Translations under genes and position numbers: made by a program
Shown: positions 22,415-34,860 of the stretch, piece by piece
Layout: each line of letters opens with the position of its first letter
Position numbering within the stretch: the first letter of the stretch is position 1
Notes under the pieces: generated by a model
Databases searched by the model: none
Seen by the model: only the letters and a program-made list of their open reading frames with translations
Told to the model about the DNA's origin: nothing
NCBI RefSeq assembly: GCF_030272615.1
Contig: NC_081409.1
Location: forward strand, 19,468,260-19,532,259
Reading direction: 5' to 3'
DNA: 64,000 nt
From: Cryptomeria japonica
Taxonomy: Eukaryota; Streptophyta; Pinopsida; Cupressales; Cupressaceae

Positions 22415-24642
22415 TGTTGGCAAATGCACACTCCAATGAGAAATTGTAGGTGATTGAAGGTATTGTCATTGATGGCAACCTTACAATCATGTGATACTGG
22501 CAGGCGCCGACACCGACAGACTCTACACCGACATACAGAACACCGACACCGTAATGGAAGAATATCGACACCTTGGTCGACAACATTTTTGTATAAACAT
22601 ATTTTGTAATTGTAGACTAGGAAATTGAGGATTCATCAAAACAATAACAAATTAGGACAATCACAAAACCTAAAACTGCGATGAAAACAATCCTAATCCA
22701 ATCAATGAAAACATGAAGACAAGATATTCAAAATGAAATCAAAGAAAACCAAATGCATATATCTCCTTCATGTGGCTCCATTGTTCTTCTTTCACCTTCC
22801 AATTTGATGTTGTTCTCACCTACAAAGTGCATTTGCAAGTGGAAAGCAAGTTGTTGATGAAATTTGTAGCATAAGGTTACTCAAAAATGTGGTTGATTCA
22901 ATTCGAAAATGTGATTCCCCCCTTTGATTGAAGAAATTCATCCAATTTATAGACAAATTGGAGAGAGGACAAGATTAGCATGAAATTGATATTAAAGGCA
23001 ATTGATTTCAAATATGGCAAAATTGAGTTGAAGGAAGAAGGTTATGACACCTTCTATGTCATGAATTATGACATATTGCCAATGCAAAGGTTAGAAGACT
23101 AAAAGCCTATGACATCTTGCTATGCCAACGGTATGATGCATGAGAAATTCATGCTTCCACTAAAGCACAAAAATAGGGAGAGACTAGAGAGAAATTGATT
23201 AGGTGGAAATTGAATTTAGCAATTAGAAAATGAGGTGGAAATTAGGAATTAGGAAAATTAGAAATGAGGTGGAAATTAGGAATTAGGAAAATTAAAAAAG
23301 AGGTGGAAATTAGGAATTAGGAAAATTAGAAATGATGAAATAGAAATTAGGTGAATTAATTAATAGGTTTTCATCCATTAATTAATTCATGAAAGAGACC
23401 TAGGACTAAATGAATAGATTTATTTAACCCACAAAGAAGAAGAAAAGGATTAAATGAACAAATCATAAAACCCTAGAAATAAGAGGACAAGGAATTAGGT
23501 CAAGACAACAAGAAATTAATGTAGGTTCGATCATGATTCTAATTGACAATGGACCAATGTTGATAAATGATTGAGATTGGTTGACAAAAATCAATGACAA
23601 ATTGGCAAAGATTGACAAAGAGATCAAATTGATAGGTGCCAATTGATGAGGAACAATGACTAATCGATCTAAATTGACATGATTGAAAAGGACAAGGATC
23701 GATGACGAATCAATCACAAAATGACAAGATTGACAAGAGGACAAAACCCTAATTCTATCATCGATTAGGATTGACGATGTCCAAAATGTTGATAAATGAG
23801 CACACACCATGATGCGACAGGATAAGATCGACCAAAATCATGACTGAAGATTGCTATCGACAAGACCTAATTCAAAAGAAAGAAAAATGAGGAATGCAGA
23901 TGAAGGACTCGATCCTCGCAAATGATAAAGACCAAGTGCGCAACATAGAAGAAATGTTAATGCAATGAAAGAACCCTAAAATAAGGCAATGCGCAAATGT
24001 TAAAGTATGACTCCACAAGCATTGACCATTTTTAGATGTCTACAGTAATTAATTGTAAAATCTTTGTAAGCCGACATGGCGGATTGTAATATGACTCATA
24101 TATGTATGATATCATTGTAGATCATTTTAATATATATGATATGATGCAAAATATGAATAGAAGGTAGAAGACCTAATATGCAAATTATTGGATAAGGGTT
24201 TATGTATGTAGCAGAGCTTAAACCGGTACTGAATCTGGCATAGCAGATGCTAATCTGAAGTAGTACAAGACATTGGATTTGTATAATCCATTTTTGTAAG
24301 TCAATGTGACTTCCTTTGTAATTGAGCAGTGAGCTCTAGGCACTTGGCCTTCCTGCATGTGCAGGCCCCTATTGTAAGCAGTAATATTCACTTCTTGGCC
24401 AGTAAGAGAATATTGTGGGTCACAAATCCCACTAAGGTTTTTCCCACACTGGGTTTCCTCGTTAAAATATTGTGTTATGGTGTGCTTTTCATGTTGTGGT
24501 TGTTATTCTTATTTGCTGCATTATTTCTGGTTTACCGGTACACATTTTTAATATGCTTTTCATGTTATAAGTTAAGAAAATCTTATTACCAGTCAGATAC
24601 TGATTCACCCCCCCCCTCTTAGTATCTTTGGGAATCCTAACA
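22415..24642 (+). mobile_element. Solo LTR K, TSD CCTTA, containing solo LTR K2
   Basis: It begins TGTTGGCAAATGC and ends GGAATCCTAACA, with CCTTA at 22410-22414 and 24643-24647. Without the nested K2 it is about 789 bp. The end block ATTCACCCCCCCCCCTC and the mid-segment GAGCAGTGAGCTCTAGGC relate it to solo LTR S and the D LTR fragment. It has no internal region. Confidence 0.92.
22611..24044 (-). mobile_element. Solo Gypsy-type LTR K2, minus orientation, TSD GTAAT
   Basis: On the minus strand it begins TGTAGACATCTAAAAATGG and resembles the LTR of element F over its length; it ends in CTACA. GTAAT flanks it at 22606-22610 and 24045-24049. It keeps a TATA-like TCTATAAATTGG on the minus strand near 22950, which F's 3' LTR has lost. 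The 1434-bp length is close to F's 1450. Confidence 0.92.
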
Positions 24643-25740
24643 CCTTATACCTCCTTTGGAAACCTACCCCTCTAGCTAGTAGCCCTATTTAGTGAGAGAT
24701 TTGGCCTTAACTCCAAAACCTTACATACACCATAGAAAACTACTTGCCTTTTCAGATACCCTTTTGGGACTTACTTTCATCCCCAAAATGGTTTGGCAAG
24801 ATCTGCACTTTAAGGGTCTGAACCCCTTAGAAGCCTCGAGACCTAATTAGGGCGATTAGGCCTATTTTACAAAGAAACCATTATTTATTCATTCCAAACT
24901 CAAAACCAACTACATGGGCATGTGGGGGATGGTAAATAACTTCTAGTTCCAGGGTTTCACACTTGGAATCCACCACTACAAGGTTTTAGGGTGTCTGTCC
25001 TAATTTTGCATGAGGTAGTCACATGGAGATGCCTACCTAGATTTGTCTCTTACTCCTCACAACCAAGTCTTCCCTGCAAGAACCCCTAAAAATCCTACAA
25101 TGCATAGGCTAATCCTACACTCCACCAAAGGAAGAAACTTCTAGGTGAAAGGAATGCAAGATATGCCCATTTTTGGCTAGAACCCTAGCCAAACCCTTAC
25201 TTTCTGGATAACAGTTAGAAATGAAGGGTTCTCCTTAATAACAAACATTCAGGACCTCATACCACCACCAAATAAAAGGTGATTCAACCCTCCAACTACT
25301 CCATGAATGGTTTTGTCCAATTCAATCCGTACAAGGACGTACAATCTCTGCAAACTCAGAATTTCTGGGAAAACTCAGTTTATTCAGTGTTTATTTGCTT
25401 CCAAACTTCAACCAACAATCAATATAACCTTGAGAATTGTGTCCAAAAGGTTTATAGCCCTATCCAATGGTTGCTAACCTAATTTTGAAAAGGTTGGAGC
25501 CGTTGAGAGGCTTACACCAGCCCAACTTTGAAAAACTACACTTTTGCTCTCAAAAGTTGCATTTTGACACAAAAGTTGTCAAACACCTCGAGCTTGTGAT
25601 CCACACAACTTGGATCAACTAAAAACCATTAAGACACCCTAAAAACCTATCAAACACCAAATCAAACATCCTACTACCCCTATTGATCAAATTGTCCAAA
25701 TTGGCTTATCAAGATGCCTAATTGGTGACATTGGTTTACA
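24643..25740 (-). repeat. Element G 5' LTR, outer piece, probable
   Basis: About 1.1 kb without coding potential, ending at 25740 in TTTACA (TGTAAACC on the minus strand, a TG start). With the other two pieces it gives an LTR of about 1.35 kb. Sequence to the right belongs to another LTR family, consistent with insertion into it. The outer TSD cannot be confirmed because the left end is outside the window. Confidence 0.5.
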
Positions 25741-26450
25741 TGGTGGGATCTTTATTGAATAAATGAAAAATTCACACACATAAGATTGAGTAAATGCATT
25801 GAGTCAACATGATGTATCACATCAAGACTTATTTGTAATTGATTTAAATGTAATATCTTTAGTGAGCTGACCTATTCATTTGGTCTTAGGTTTTGTATAA
25901 ATGATTGTAATATCTTATTAAAGATCGGGCATATGGATATGATATGTGTATTCGAATATTGAAGAGCGAAAATAAGCAGATCCTTGTGCAAATCACACAG
26001 ACATTATTCGAAGGTTGAAGGAAGATTATGAAGGTGTTTTGGAACTTATGTTCAGAGCTTAACTGGTACTGAATCCAACATTGGAGATGCTATTTTGAGC
26101 AGTACATTATCATTGGATTTAACCATCCAATTTTGTCATCAGTGTGACTCCTATTTTGTGATTGAGCAGTGATATCTAGGCAGTTGGCCTTTCTGCATGT
26201 GCAAACTCCATTTGTATACACATACTATCTACAGTAGTATCATTTGATTGTGGGTAAGGTTTCCCACCGTTGTTTTTACCTCACTAGGTTTCCACATCAA
26301 AATATTTGTGTTATGTGTTGTGGATATTATTTCTTTTTATGTTTCATGCATTAAGTTGAACCGGTACTGCTATATTTGTTAATCTATTTTACCAGCACCT
26401 AAGTTTGGTTTACCGACATCAAGTTTAAATTGGAATAACTTGCATTTGGA
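25741..26450 (+). repeat. Fragment of S-family LTR (element D 5' LTR)
   Basis: Homologous to solo LTR S from its position of about 5555 onward. Shared stretches include CATTGGATTTAACCATCCAA, GTGATTGAGCAGTGA and CAGTAGTATCATTTGATTG. The 5' part is absent, apparently displaced by G. The 3' terminal block (ATTCACCCC...CTAACA) is also missing, lost in a deletion running into gag. Confidence 0.75.
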
Positions 26451-27180
26451 TTACAATATATATTGACAAAGGTTATGTCATTGAATATTGCTTACGAGGT
26501 TTGGGAAATGTTGAGAGATATTTATTAAGGAAATGATAGAGTCAAATTATCAAAGAAGCTAATAACTAAGCATAGATATGAGAAATTGAAAATGGAAGAA
26601 GGAGAGGACATAACTAGCTACTTTTGGAAGTTTTATAGTGTATTAAATGAAAGCATAGAACTTGGTGTCACCTTGACAGATGAAGACATAATTGAGAGGA
26701 TCTTGATGTCCCTACCGAAAAGCTACAGTGAGAAGATCTCAGCTATTGAAGAAACCTATGATCCGAATAAGTTTACAAGATAGAATTTGAGATAAGGAAG
26801 TTTGGAAAAGAGAAAACCAAGACTAAGTCTGCCTTTAAAGTCTCTAAAGATCTAGAAGATGAAAGTTCAGATGAGATGGAAGCAAAATTTGTAAGGAAAC
26901 TGAAGAAAGGCACCGACAAATACAAAGGTATGTTACCCCTTAAATTCTTTAGATGTGGAAAGATTGGTCATATTGCTACTAGGTGTTCGGAAAAAGGTTC
27001 AAGACAAAAATATAGAGAAAGTAAAGAAAAATTTAATAAGAGAGTCTACTATGTCAAAGATGATGCTAGTATTTCAGATGATGAATTAGATTATGAATAT
27101 GGTGATTGTTTATTTTTGGTAGAGAGAGATATACCTAAGATTGATATTTCTAAGACTTTTGCTACTGATTTACATGCTAG
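26451..27180 (+). pseudogene. Copia gag (element D), heavily broken
   Basis: A gag capsid segment (LSKKLITKHRYEKLKMEEGEDITSYFWK, LMSLPKSYSEKISAIEE) at about 26466-26785 is followed by a frame change. The knuckle FRCGKIGHIATRC has its first Cys replaced by Phe or out of register. The gag N-terminus is deleted, since coding begins almost at once after the LTR fragment. Stops such as TAA at about 26527 interrupt it. It is a different Copia family from B and C. Confidence 0.8.
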
Positions 27181-28440
27181 AAGAGATAGAAATGAATGGT
27201 TGATTGATAGTGGATGTTCAAATCATATGAATGGTAACAAAAGTAAGTTTCTAAAACTTGATCAGTAGGATGGTGGTTTTTCTAGATTCGGAAACGATCA
27301 GATAGCACAAATTGTAAGAATGGGTTCTATCTCTTTTGATGGAAAGAATAATACTGACAATGTTTACTATGTGAAGGGTTTGCATCATAATATTTTGAGT
27401 GTTGGATAGATGTGCGAAAATGGTTACAATGTTTTTTTTTCAGGATGATGGTTGTGAGATCCAGAAAGGATCTAGAATTGTTATTGTAGTAGGGAAAAGA
27501 ACTAGTGGAAACATGTACCTACTAGAAGGAGCTATGAAGCATTTTTTGTTGCCTTAGATCATGATAGCTAGCTCTAGCACTAGGATATGTCATATCAATT
27601 TTGACAAATTAGTGAAGACTATCTCATCAAGTGTAGTGAGAGATTTACTGAGGCCAACCAAACCAGATAACAACATTTGCAGAGAATGTCAAGTTGGGAA
27701 GCAAACAAAAGGAACATACAGAGGAAACGAGCATTCATCCACCAGATTGTTGGATTTAGTTCATACAGACCTATGTGGTCCGACCAGAACAAGGAGTTTA
27801 CAAGGTGATAAGTATTTCATGTTATTGATTAATGATATTTAGAATGTCATGGGTTGCATTTTTGAGAGAGAAGCTAGAAGCATTAGATAAATTAAAAATA
27901 TTCAAGGCTAAAGTTGAAAATTAAGCTGGTAGAAAGATTGAATGTTTAAGGTCTGACAGAGGAGGATAATTTACTTTTGATGAGTTTAATAGCTTTTGTA
28001 AGAAACATGGTATTAGAAGATAATTTTTTGCCCCGAGAACACCTCGACAGAATGGTGTAGGACAATTCAAGAGGCAACCAAAACAATGATCAAAGGAGTA
28101 GAACTCTTAGAATTCTATTGGAGAGAAGCAATTCATACTACAATCTACACTCTTTAAACAATTCTATACTAGAAAAGACATGAAAGACATCTTATGAGCT
28201 ATGGCATGGTAGAACTCTGACAGTGAAATATTTGAAGGTATTTGGAAGCAAGTGCTACATCCAGAGAGATGAGGATAATCTTGGAAAATTTTATAGAAAA
28301 GTTGATAAAGACATATTCCTAGGATACTCTAGAAGGAGTAAGGCATACCAGTGTTAAAACAAAAGGTTGAACAAGATTGTTGAAAGTACAAATGTAAAGA
28401 TTGATGAAGACATTTCTAAAGAGTCTGATAAATTGGCAGG
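27181..28440 (+). pseudogene. Copia protease and integrase (element D), heavily broken
   Basis: The protease site WLIDSGCSNHMNG is near 27197. The pre-integrase domain (RICHINFDKLVKT, CRECQVGKQTKG) lies around 27580-27720, and LDLVHTDLCGPTRTRS begins the integrase core. SDRGG and TPRQNG motifs can be followed to about 28070 through several stops. At the position where B and C carry a shared TAG, D encodes Gln (CAA). Confidence 0.8.
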
Positions 28441-30170
28441 TTATTAATCTGATGAATCAACTAATAGAAAAAGGTAAGAGAAGATCAAAGAAGGAGAAGA
28501 AGAAAAGGAAGCTTAGGAAGCTCTAACATCTACATCTAAGACCTCAAGATATGTTTGGAAGAATCATTTAGTGGATCAGATTATTGGAGATAAGAACAAA
28601 GGTATCATCACAAGAAGCAAGGTAGCTCAAGAACAAGTCCTGTTATGTTTACTTTCAAAGATTGAACCAAAAATAGTAGAAGAATATTGTAATGATTAGA
28701 ATTGGATGATGACAATGAAAGAAGAGCTAGATTATGTTGAGAAGAATCAGACATGACAATTAGTTAATAGATCGATAGATAAGAATTTGATTGGAACAAA
28801 GTGGGTATTCCAGAACAAGTTGGATGAATATGGAAAGGTTGTGAGAAATAAAGAAAGGTTGGTTTGCAAAGGTTATACTTAGATTGAAGGAATTTATTTT
28901 GAGGAGACATATGCCCTTGTTGCTCAAATGGAGGCAATCAAGATGTTTTTGGCTTTTGCATCTTTTAAGGATTTCAAATTTTATTAGATGGATGGGAAAT
29001 CAACATTTTTAAATGGAGAATTGAAAGAAGTTTACATTAAACATCGAAAGGATTTAATTTGAAAGATGATTTGAACATCGTTTGTAGATTTAAGACCCTG
29101 CAAGGATTGAAACAAGCCCCTAAAGCTTGGTATGGAAGGCTAGATAAATACTTGATTGATCAAGGTTTTTCAGAAGGGTTCGACTGACAACAATTTATAT
29201 TTCAAAATTGATTTAGTCAAAATCTTAATTGTTGTAGTGTATGTTGATGATATGATTTTTGGAGGAAATGAAGGTATGTGAAGAATATTTGTTAATGAGA
29301 TGCAGAAGGAATTTGAAATGTCCATGATTGGTGATTTAAATTTATTTCTTGGTTTGCAAGTAAATTAGAATGATAAAGGAATTTTCATTTCTAAGTCTAA
29401 ATACATTAAGGAATTCTTGAAGAAGTTTGGGTTAGAGAACTCCAAACCGGTGTACACTTATGACCATTGTATGCAAATTGACAAAATATAACAAGTCCCC
29501 TAAATCAGATGCAAGTTAATATAGATCAATGATTGGAGGACTATTATATTTGACTGCTACCCGACTAGATATCATGTATGTAGTCTATCTGGCAAGTAGA
29601 CATCAACAAGAACCGAAAGAATCACATGTTGTGGCAGTGAAAAGAATTTTCAAATATCTAAAAAGAACAGAGGATTTTAGTTTGTGGTACCCTAGAAATT
29701 AAGATTTCTCCCTGATAGCTTATACTAATGTAGATTGGTCTAGAAGTGTTGATGATAGGAAAAGTGCAAGAGGCGGAGCATTCTTTCTCAACTCCTGGTT
29801 AGTTGCTTGGTCAAGTAAGAAGAAAGATTCTATCTCTTTATCTATAACTGAAGTAGAATACATTGTAACATCATCATGTTGCACACAAATTTTATGGATG
29901 GAGCAGACATTGAAGGATATTGGTGTAACATTTAGTGAACCTATATCTATTATGTGTGATAACACTAGTGCAATAAACATTTCTAATAATTTGGTACATC
30001 ATTCCAGAACAAAGCACATATCCATTCGATATCACTTCTTGAGGGAAAAGTGTTGGATAATGAAGTAAAGATTGAGTATGTACCTATAAAAGAGAAGATT
30101 GTAGATATCTTCACAAAGGCATTGTGTAAAGATAATTTTGAGTGTCTGGTGTAGGAGTACCTAGGCTATA
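28441..30170 (+). pseudogene. Copia reverse transcriptase and RNase H (element D), heavily broken
   Basis: RT segments: IGTKWVFQNKLDEYGKVVRN (about 28790), LQGLKQAPKAWYGRL (about 29100) and an intact YVDDMIFGG box at 29240-29251. RNase H segments follow (SRSVDDRKSARGGAFFL, CDNTSAINIS) to about 30120. Many stops, mostly TAG, and several frame shifts show this is older than B or C. Confidence 0.83.
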
Positions 30171-30499
30171 ATGATGCCTCACAAAGGATTTTATCATGAT
30201 GTTTTTCTTTTTGTGTTGATTCAAGATTGTAATAAGGTCCTATGGACCATTTGATACCATTTCAATCCATATATAGTCTTTGTCAATCATTTCAAATCAA
30301 TTGTAAGGCCTTTGATGCCAATTGTTGCCATAAACACCTATAAGGTCCTAGTTGGGTCAACGATAGTCAAATCACTCAAATGTGTTAATGACGAGTAAAA
30401 ATTATGTAAATTGTGTTTTGAATTAATTTCTAGCATGTTGGAAAGGTTTTTGGCAGGTTTGAAGTCATTTGGCAAAATGGTGTCACAAGATGTAAAAGT
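30171..30499 (+). other. Non-coding tail of D or flanking sequence
   Basis: 330 bp without coding or a clear PPT. The phrases AAGGTCCTATGGACCATT and AAGGCCTTTGATGCC suggest diverged repeats of the AAGGYC type. The last 32 bp (30468-30499) recur as a direct copy right after element C (58653-58684). Confidence 0.5.
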
Positions 30500-32137
30500 T
30501 GTTGGCATTATGTGAACCGGCATAGAATTACGTGAACCGACATGAAGACATAATGATATTGTATGTTGTCATTGATGTCAATATGAGACATGGTGTGAAC
30601 CAGCACATGTGATAGGTGAAGAGAGAGGAACCAACATATGTATGAACTGGTTTATATGCCAAAGTGAAGCGGCATATTTGTTCAAGGTGAACCGGCATGT
30701 AGTTATGGGAACTGACATGTAGTAATGGGAACTGGCACATGGAAGCATTGTATGACTACCGGTTGGTAGGTAGCTTCCACTTTAGGGTTTTCGGTTGGAG
30801 TACCTCAAGTCTGTGTGACTCAATCGGTGATCTTTGTGTGATGAGTTAGCAGTATGATGGAGGACAGATCGTGTTGCCATGTAAGCTCTGTGCGCATGAA
30901 GGATCTTGCATGAAGAAGACTATTCCTATCTACCTCAGGAATGAGCGAAGTCTGTCAAACGGTGATAACGCGTAAAGGGTTATCAGCCGCCATGAAATCG
31001 GTGGATAATGGACGATTGAGAATGTCTTGAGATCAATTCAAGATTGTTGCATTTAATGCAGTATGATTCAATGGTCAGGATCGAACCATTTGAATTGCTT
31101 AACCTAACAGGTTTAGGGTTTAGGGTTTTTGCTACCGACCTGTATATTTCCTATAAGGTCGATGTTGTGTTTCTTTTTGAATTTGTTGGCAAAAGTTGTG
31201 AGTGTGTATCCAAGAGAAGTGATACATGATTCTTGCCAGACCAAAGGAGAGAAGAGATATCTGCAAAGTGAATGTGCAGAAGGTGAAGAGGAGCCTAAAT
31301 GGATCTGCATTAGCATTTAGTGCTGTTAACAGATCATTGTAATTCCTATTGATCTCTAACCACTTCAACAGTTGTAAAATCCCCTAACAGGGTAGCCTTA
31401 ACTGGCTTGATTCAAAATCCCTTAAATCGGGTGGTCTTAACCAGCTTGATTAAAATCCCATAACCGGGTAACTCGAGGCTAATGAGTTCTATGAAGCCAG
31501 AGAGCTTAGGAGATCCTTTCAACTATTGAGTTCTTGAAATCCTCTAACAAGGTGACCCTACCGGGTTTAACCCTTAACCAGGTATCCCTTAACTGGGTGA
31601 TCCCTAACAGGATCGGTTCCTACCAGAACCTATTGTAATGTCCTTAACTAGATAAGGCTCCTAACAGAGCAGACTTCTAAAGAGTTCAAAATGTAGCTTG
31701 TGGGTATTCATCCCCACCGTGATTTTTCCCAGTTCGGGTTCCACATGAAAAATATGTGTGTCATGTGAAATGCTTTTGTCTTGTGATGCTTTATTTTACC
31801 TGTTAAGAATATGAAGCTTCTATGTTTTATGCTTGTCTATAAAACATATTGAACTCACTATTGTGAAGATCTGATGGTTAAGTTTACCTATTTAAGCATG
31901 AGAATATAATGATACAATAGTATTGAGCTAAGAGGGTAGCTTATTGAGTGACCGGTTCATGACTGAGTGAGCTGTACTGGATGTTACCGGTTGCACTCTA
32001 TTTTACCGGTATCCCTTCTTGTCAGTCATTTGGGGTGTTGATGTCAAACCGGTTTTGGATTGTATTTGTGTTTGTATTGATTCACCCCCCCCCTCTCAGT
32101 ACCAGTTTGGTACTCGTGGTTCATGATTGAGTTATCA
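30500..32137 (+). repeat. 5' LTR of element C
   Basis: 1638 bp, TGTTGGCATTATGTG to GAGTTATCA. It carries several ACCGGT-like sites, then at 31376-31690 about ten short CC(C/T)TAACNGGG-type motifs, and a C-run block before the end. It is homologous to B's LTR in reverse orientation. Confidence 0.95.
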
Positions 32138-32139
32138 AT

Positions 32140-32151
32140 TGGTATCAGAGT
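32140..32151 (+). promoter_or_regulatory. Primer-binding site of element C (initiator tRNA-Met)
   Basis: TGGTATCAGAGT matches the Met-tRNA site of B except for the last base. It lies 2 bp after the LTR. Confidence 0.93.
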
Positions 32152-32206
32152 ACTCTAGGTCCTCTGTGTTGTAAGCTTAACTGCTTGAGGAAAAGATCCT
32201 AGTCAA

Positions 32207-33220
32207 ATGATGAAGAGGGAAGGTCCAAAGTTTAATAGGGAAAATTTTGGTATATGGAAAGACAGGATGAAGATATTCATCAAAAGCATGGGTGTTCAAC
32301 ACTAGAGTTATGTTGAAAATGTATATGTTGTTCCTACCAATACTCTCACCGATGACCAAAAGAGAGAGATACAAGAAAATGGGCAAGTCATGGAAGCCCT
32401 CATCAGTAGTCTATCTGACATTGAGTTTATTGATGTTTAGGACAAGGAAAATCCCAAAGAGGTATGGGATGCTCTTGAAAATATCTATGGTGGTGATGAG
32501 CATGTAAAACAGGCTAAGGAAGAGAGCCTGAGAGGGAAGTCTGAAGACATGTGGATGGTTGAAGGAGAGACCATTCAGTAGTATGGAATAAGAATCAAAA
32601 TAGTTGTTGGAGAAATAAAGAGTGCAGGTGGCAAAATAGAAGATTCCACTATGGTAAGCAAAGTCCTGAGATCCCTGTTGTCGGTCTATGCAATAAGGGT
32701 TGCTGCTATTCAGGAGCTGAGATCAATAGACAAGTCTAAGGCATCCTTGGACTCCATCATAGCCAAGTTGACAGCCTATGAGCTGAATAGTTTTGATGGC
32801 AGTGTTCAAAAGATAGAATCATCTTTTAGAGCCTCTGCTATACCTTCCAGAAAAGGAAAAGAGGCTAGCACTAGTGGGGAACCTAATCAGAGTAAAGAAA
32901 TGAATGATGAAGAGTTTCTGATACAATTTGAAGCACTTCTTGCTAGGAAATTCTCAAAAGGAACTAGTAAATACAAAGGTAAGCTACCTTTGAAATGTTT
33001 CTCTTGTAACCGGATATGACATATTGCTATGAATTGTCCTAATAGCGACAACAAGGATAAAATGGAAAGGTTCAAGAAATTCAAAGGAAGAAACTGGAGA
33101 AACTATTTTGTGGCAGTTGATGAAGGTGTCACAGATGAGGAATCAGAAGATGAAGAGAATGAAGACATTGTTCTTGTTGTTGTAAAGGAAGATGTGGCAG
33201 ACAAGAAGGCTCTTGTCTCT
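32207..33220 (+). pseudogene. Copia gag (element C), broken
   Basis: The start ATG is at 32207. The frame is that of B's gag, with TGG-to-TAG near 32307 and CAG-to-TAG near 32438 and 32579. In the zinc knuckle the conserved Gly codon is TGA at 33017-33019 (CFSCNRI-stop-HIAMNC). An acidic stretch follows (DEESEDEENEDIV). The frame continues without shift into protease. Confidence 0.9.
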
Positions 33221-33850
33221 CGGTTTGATGATTCCAATGAGTGGATCATTGACAGTGGCTGTTCTCACCATATGACTGGTGACCGGAGCAAGTTTCTATC
33301 CTTAGAGGAGTATGATGGTGGTGTGGTTCGCTTTGGCAATGATGCACCATGCATGGTCAAAGGCAGAGGGTCCATCTCTTTGAATGGAAAGAGTAGTGCT
33401 GACAATGTGTACTGGGTTGATGGTCTCAGACACAACCTTCTAAGTGTTGCCCAGCTAAATGACAGTGGCCTCACTCTGCAATTCAAGAATGGAGTTTGCA
33501 GAATCAAAGGAAAAGATGGCAAATTGTTAGCCACCAGCATGCAGACTATAGGTAACCTATTTCATCTGAATGCAAATATAAGTACATGTCTTATGGCTAA
33601 GCTTGATGATAGCTGGATATGGCATAGGAGATTCTGCCATGTGAACTTTGACAACATTGTGAAGGCTAGTAAGATCAAGGCAGTTAGAGGGTTGCCGGTG
33701 CTGAGAAAACCGGATAATACCTTGTGTAGAGAATGTCAATTGGGGAAAATGTCTTCCTCAACCTTTAAAGGTAAATCTTTCACTGTTGACAACTTGCTTG
33801 ATCTTGTGCATACTGATTTATGTGGTCCTATGAAAACTAGAAGTGTGTAG
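33221..33850 (+). pseudogene. Copia protease and pre-integrase domain (element C)
   Basis: The protease site IDSGCSHHMTG is near 33250, and the pre-integrase segment has RHNLLSVAQLND, WIWHRRFCHVNFDNI and CRECQLGKMSS. It ends at TAG 33848-33850 within a Val-TAG-Gly-Asp context that is identical in B. No other stop interrupts the 273 codons from 33029. Confidence 0.9.
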
Positions 33851-34860
33851 GGTGATAGGTACTTCATGATTCTCACTGATGACTGCTCAAGAATGATGTG
33901 GGTCACATTCTTGAAAGACAAGTCTAAAGCTTTTGGGAAATTCAAAGCTTTTAGGAAATTCAAAGCTTTAAGAGCATTAGTGGAGAAGGAAAGCTGTAAA
34001 AGGATCAAATGTCTCAAAACTGATCAAGGAGGGGAATTCACTTCCAGTGAATTCAACAAGTATTGTGAAGAATTTGGCATCAAGAGATAGCTGTCTGCCC
34101 CTCGGACTCCACAGCAGAATGGCCTAGCAGAGAGGAATAACCGGACTGTGGTTGAAGTAGCTAGAACCATGTTGATCCAAGGAAAGGTAGCTCACACCTT
34201 TTGGAGAGAAGCGGTGAGCACTGTAGTCTACACTATGAACCGGGTACTCATTAAAAGGGGTAAGGACAAAACTCCTTATGAGTATTGGACCGGTAAGACA
34301 CATGTGGTTAACTACTTCAAGGTATTTGGTAGCAAATGTTACATCAAGAGGAGTGAACATCAGGGCAAATTTGAAGCTAAATGTGATGAAGGAATATTTC
34401 TAGGATATTCCACCAAGAATAAAGCTTTCAAGTGCTACAACAATAGGACTCAGAGAATTATGGAAATCATCAATGTAAGAGTTGATGAATCCTCTGAGAA
34501 GACTAAGGAAACTGGTAGTAAGCAAGCTATAAATGAACCGGTTGCAACCATCTGGGAACCGGTTGTTAGCCAACCAAGTACCAGTAACAGTGTCCCTGAA
34601 CCGGTGAATGCTGATACTAATGAAGATGAGGTTGAAGAAGAAAAGCAAGAAGAACCAGTTAAGACCATTCCTTGGTATGTCAAATTGAATCATGATCCCA
34701 AACAGATCATAGGTGATAAGGATGCAAGAATCCTTACTAGAAGAAAGATTAGAGAAAACTCATGTATGATCTCTGAATTTGAGCCTATGTCATTCAAAGA
34801 GGCTCATAAAGATGAAGACTAGATCAAGGCAATGGAAGAGGAACTTGATCAGATAGAGAA
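33851..34860 (+). pseudogene. Copia integrase (element C), broken
   Basis: [14 protein letters not shown] and [12 protein letters not shown] hold the first two catalytic Asp. [15 protein letters not shown] holds the Glu, just after CAG-to-TAG at about 34088. An in-frame repeat [15 protein letters not shown] near 33935-33970 suggests a 21-24-bp internal duplication that B lacks. The acidic linker to RT follows, and a TAG at 34820-34822 replaces the Trp codon. Confidence 0.88.

Larger units (their letters stand above)
1240..25740 (-). mobile_element. Ty3/Gypsy element G, minus strand, split by later insertions
   Basis: Minus-strand gag and protease (12651-14399) and RT, RNase H and integrase (1240-4014) read in Gypsy order once B (4015-12650) is removed. 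The reading frame continues across B's insertion site with its CATAG duplication. The probable 5' LTR is in three pieces, 14427-14522, 22234-22414 and 24643-25740, separated by A and by solo LTR K. Its outer end at 25740 reads TGTAAACC on the minus strand. The 3' end is beyond the left edge, past A'. The coding pieces are well supported; the LTR assignment is inferred from position and from TG...CA ends. Confidence 0.75.
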
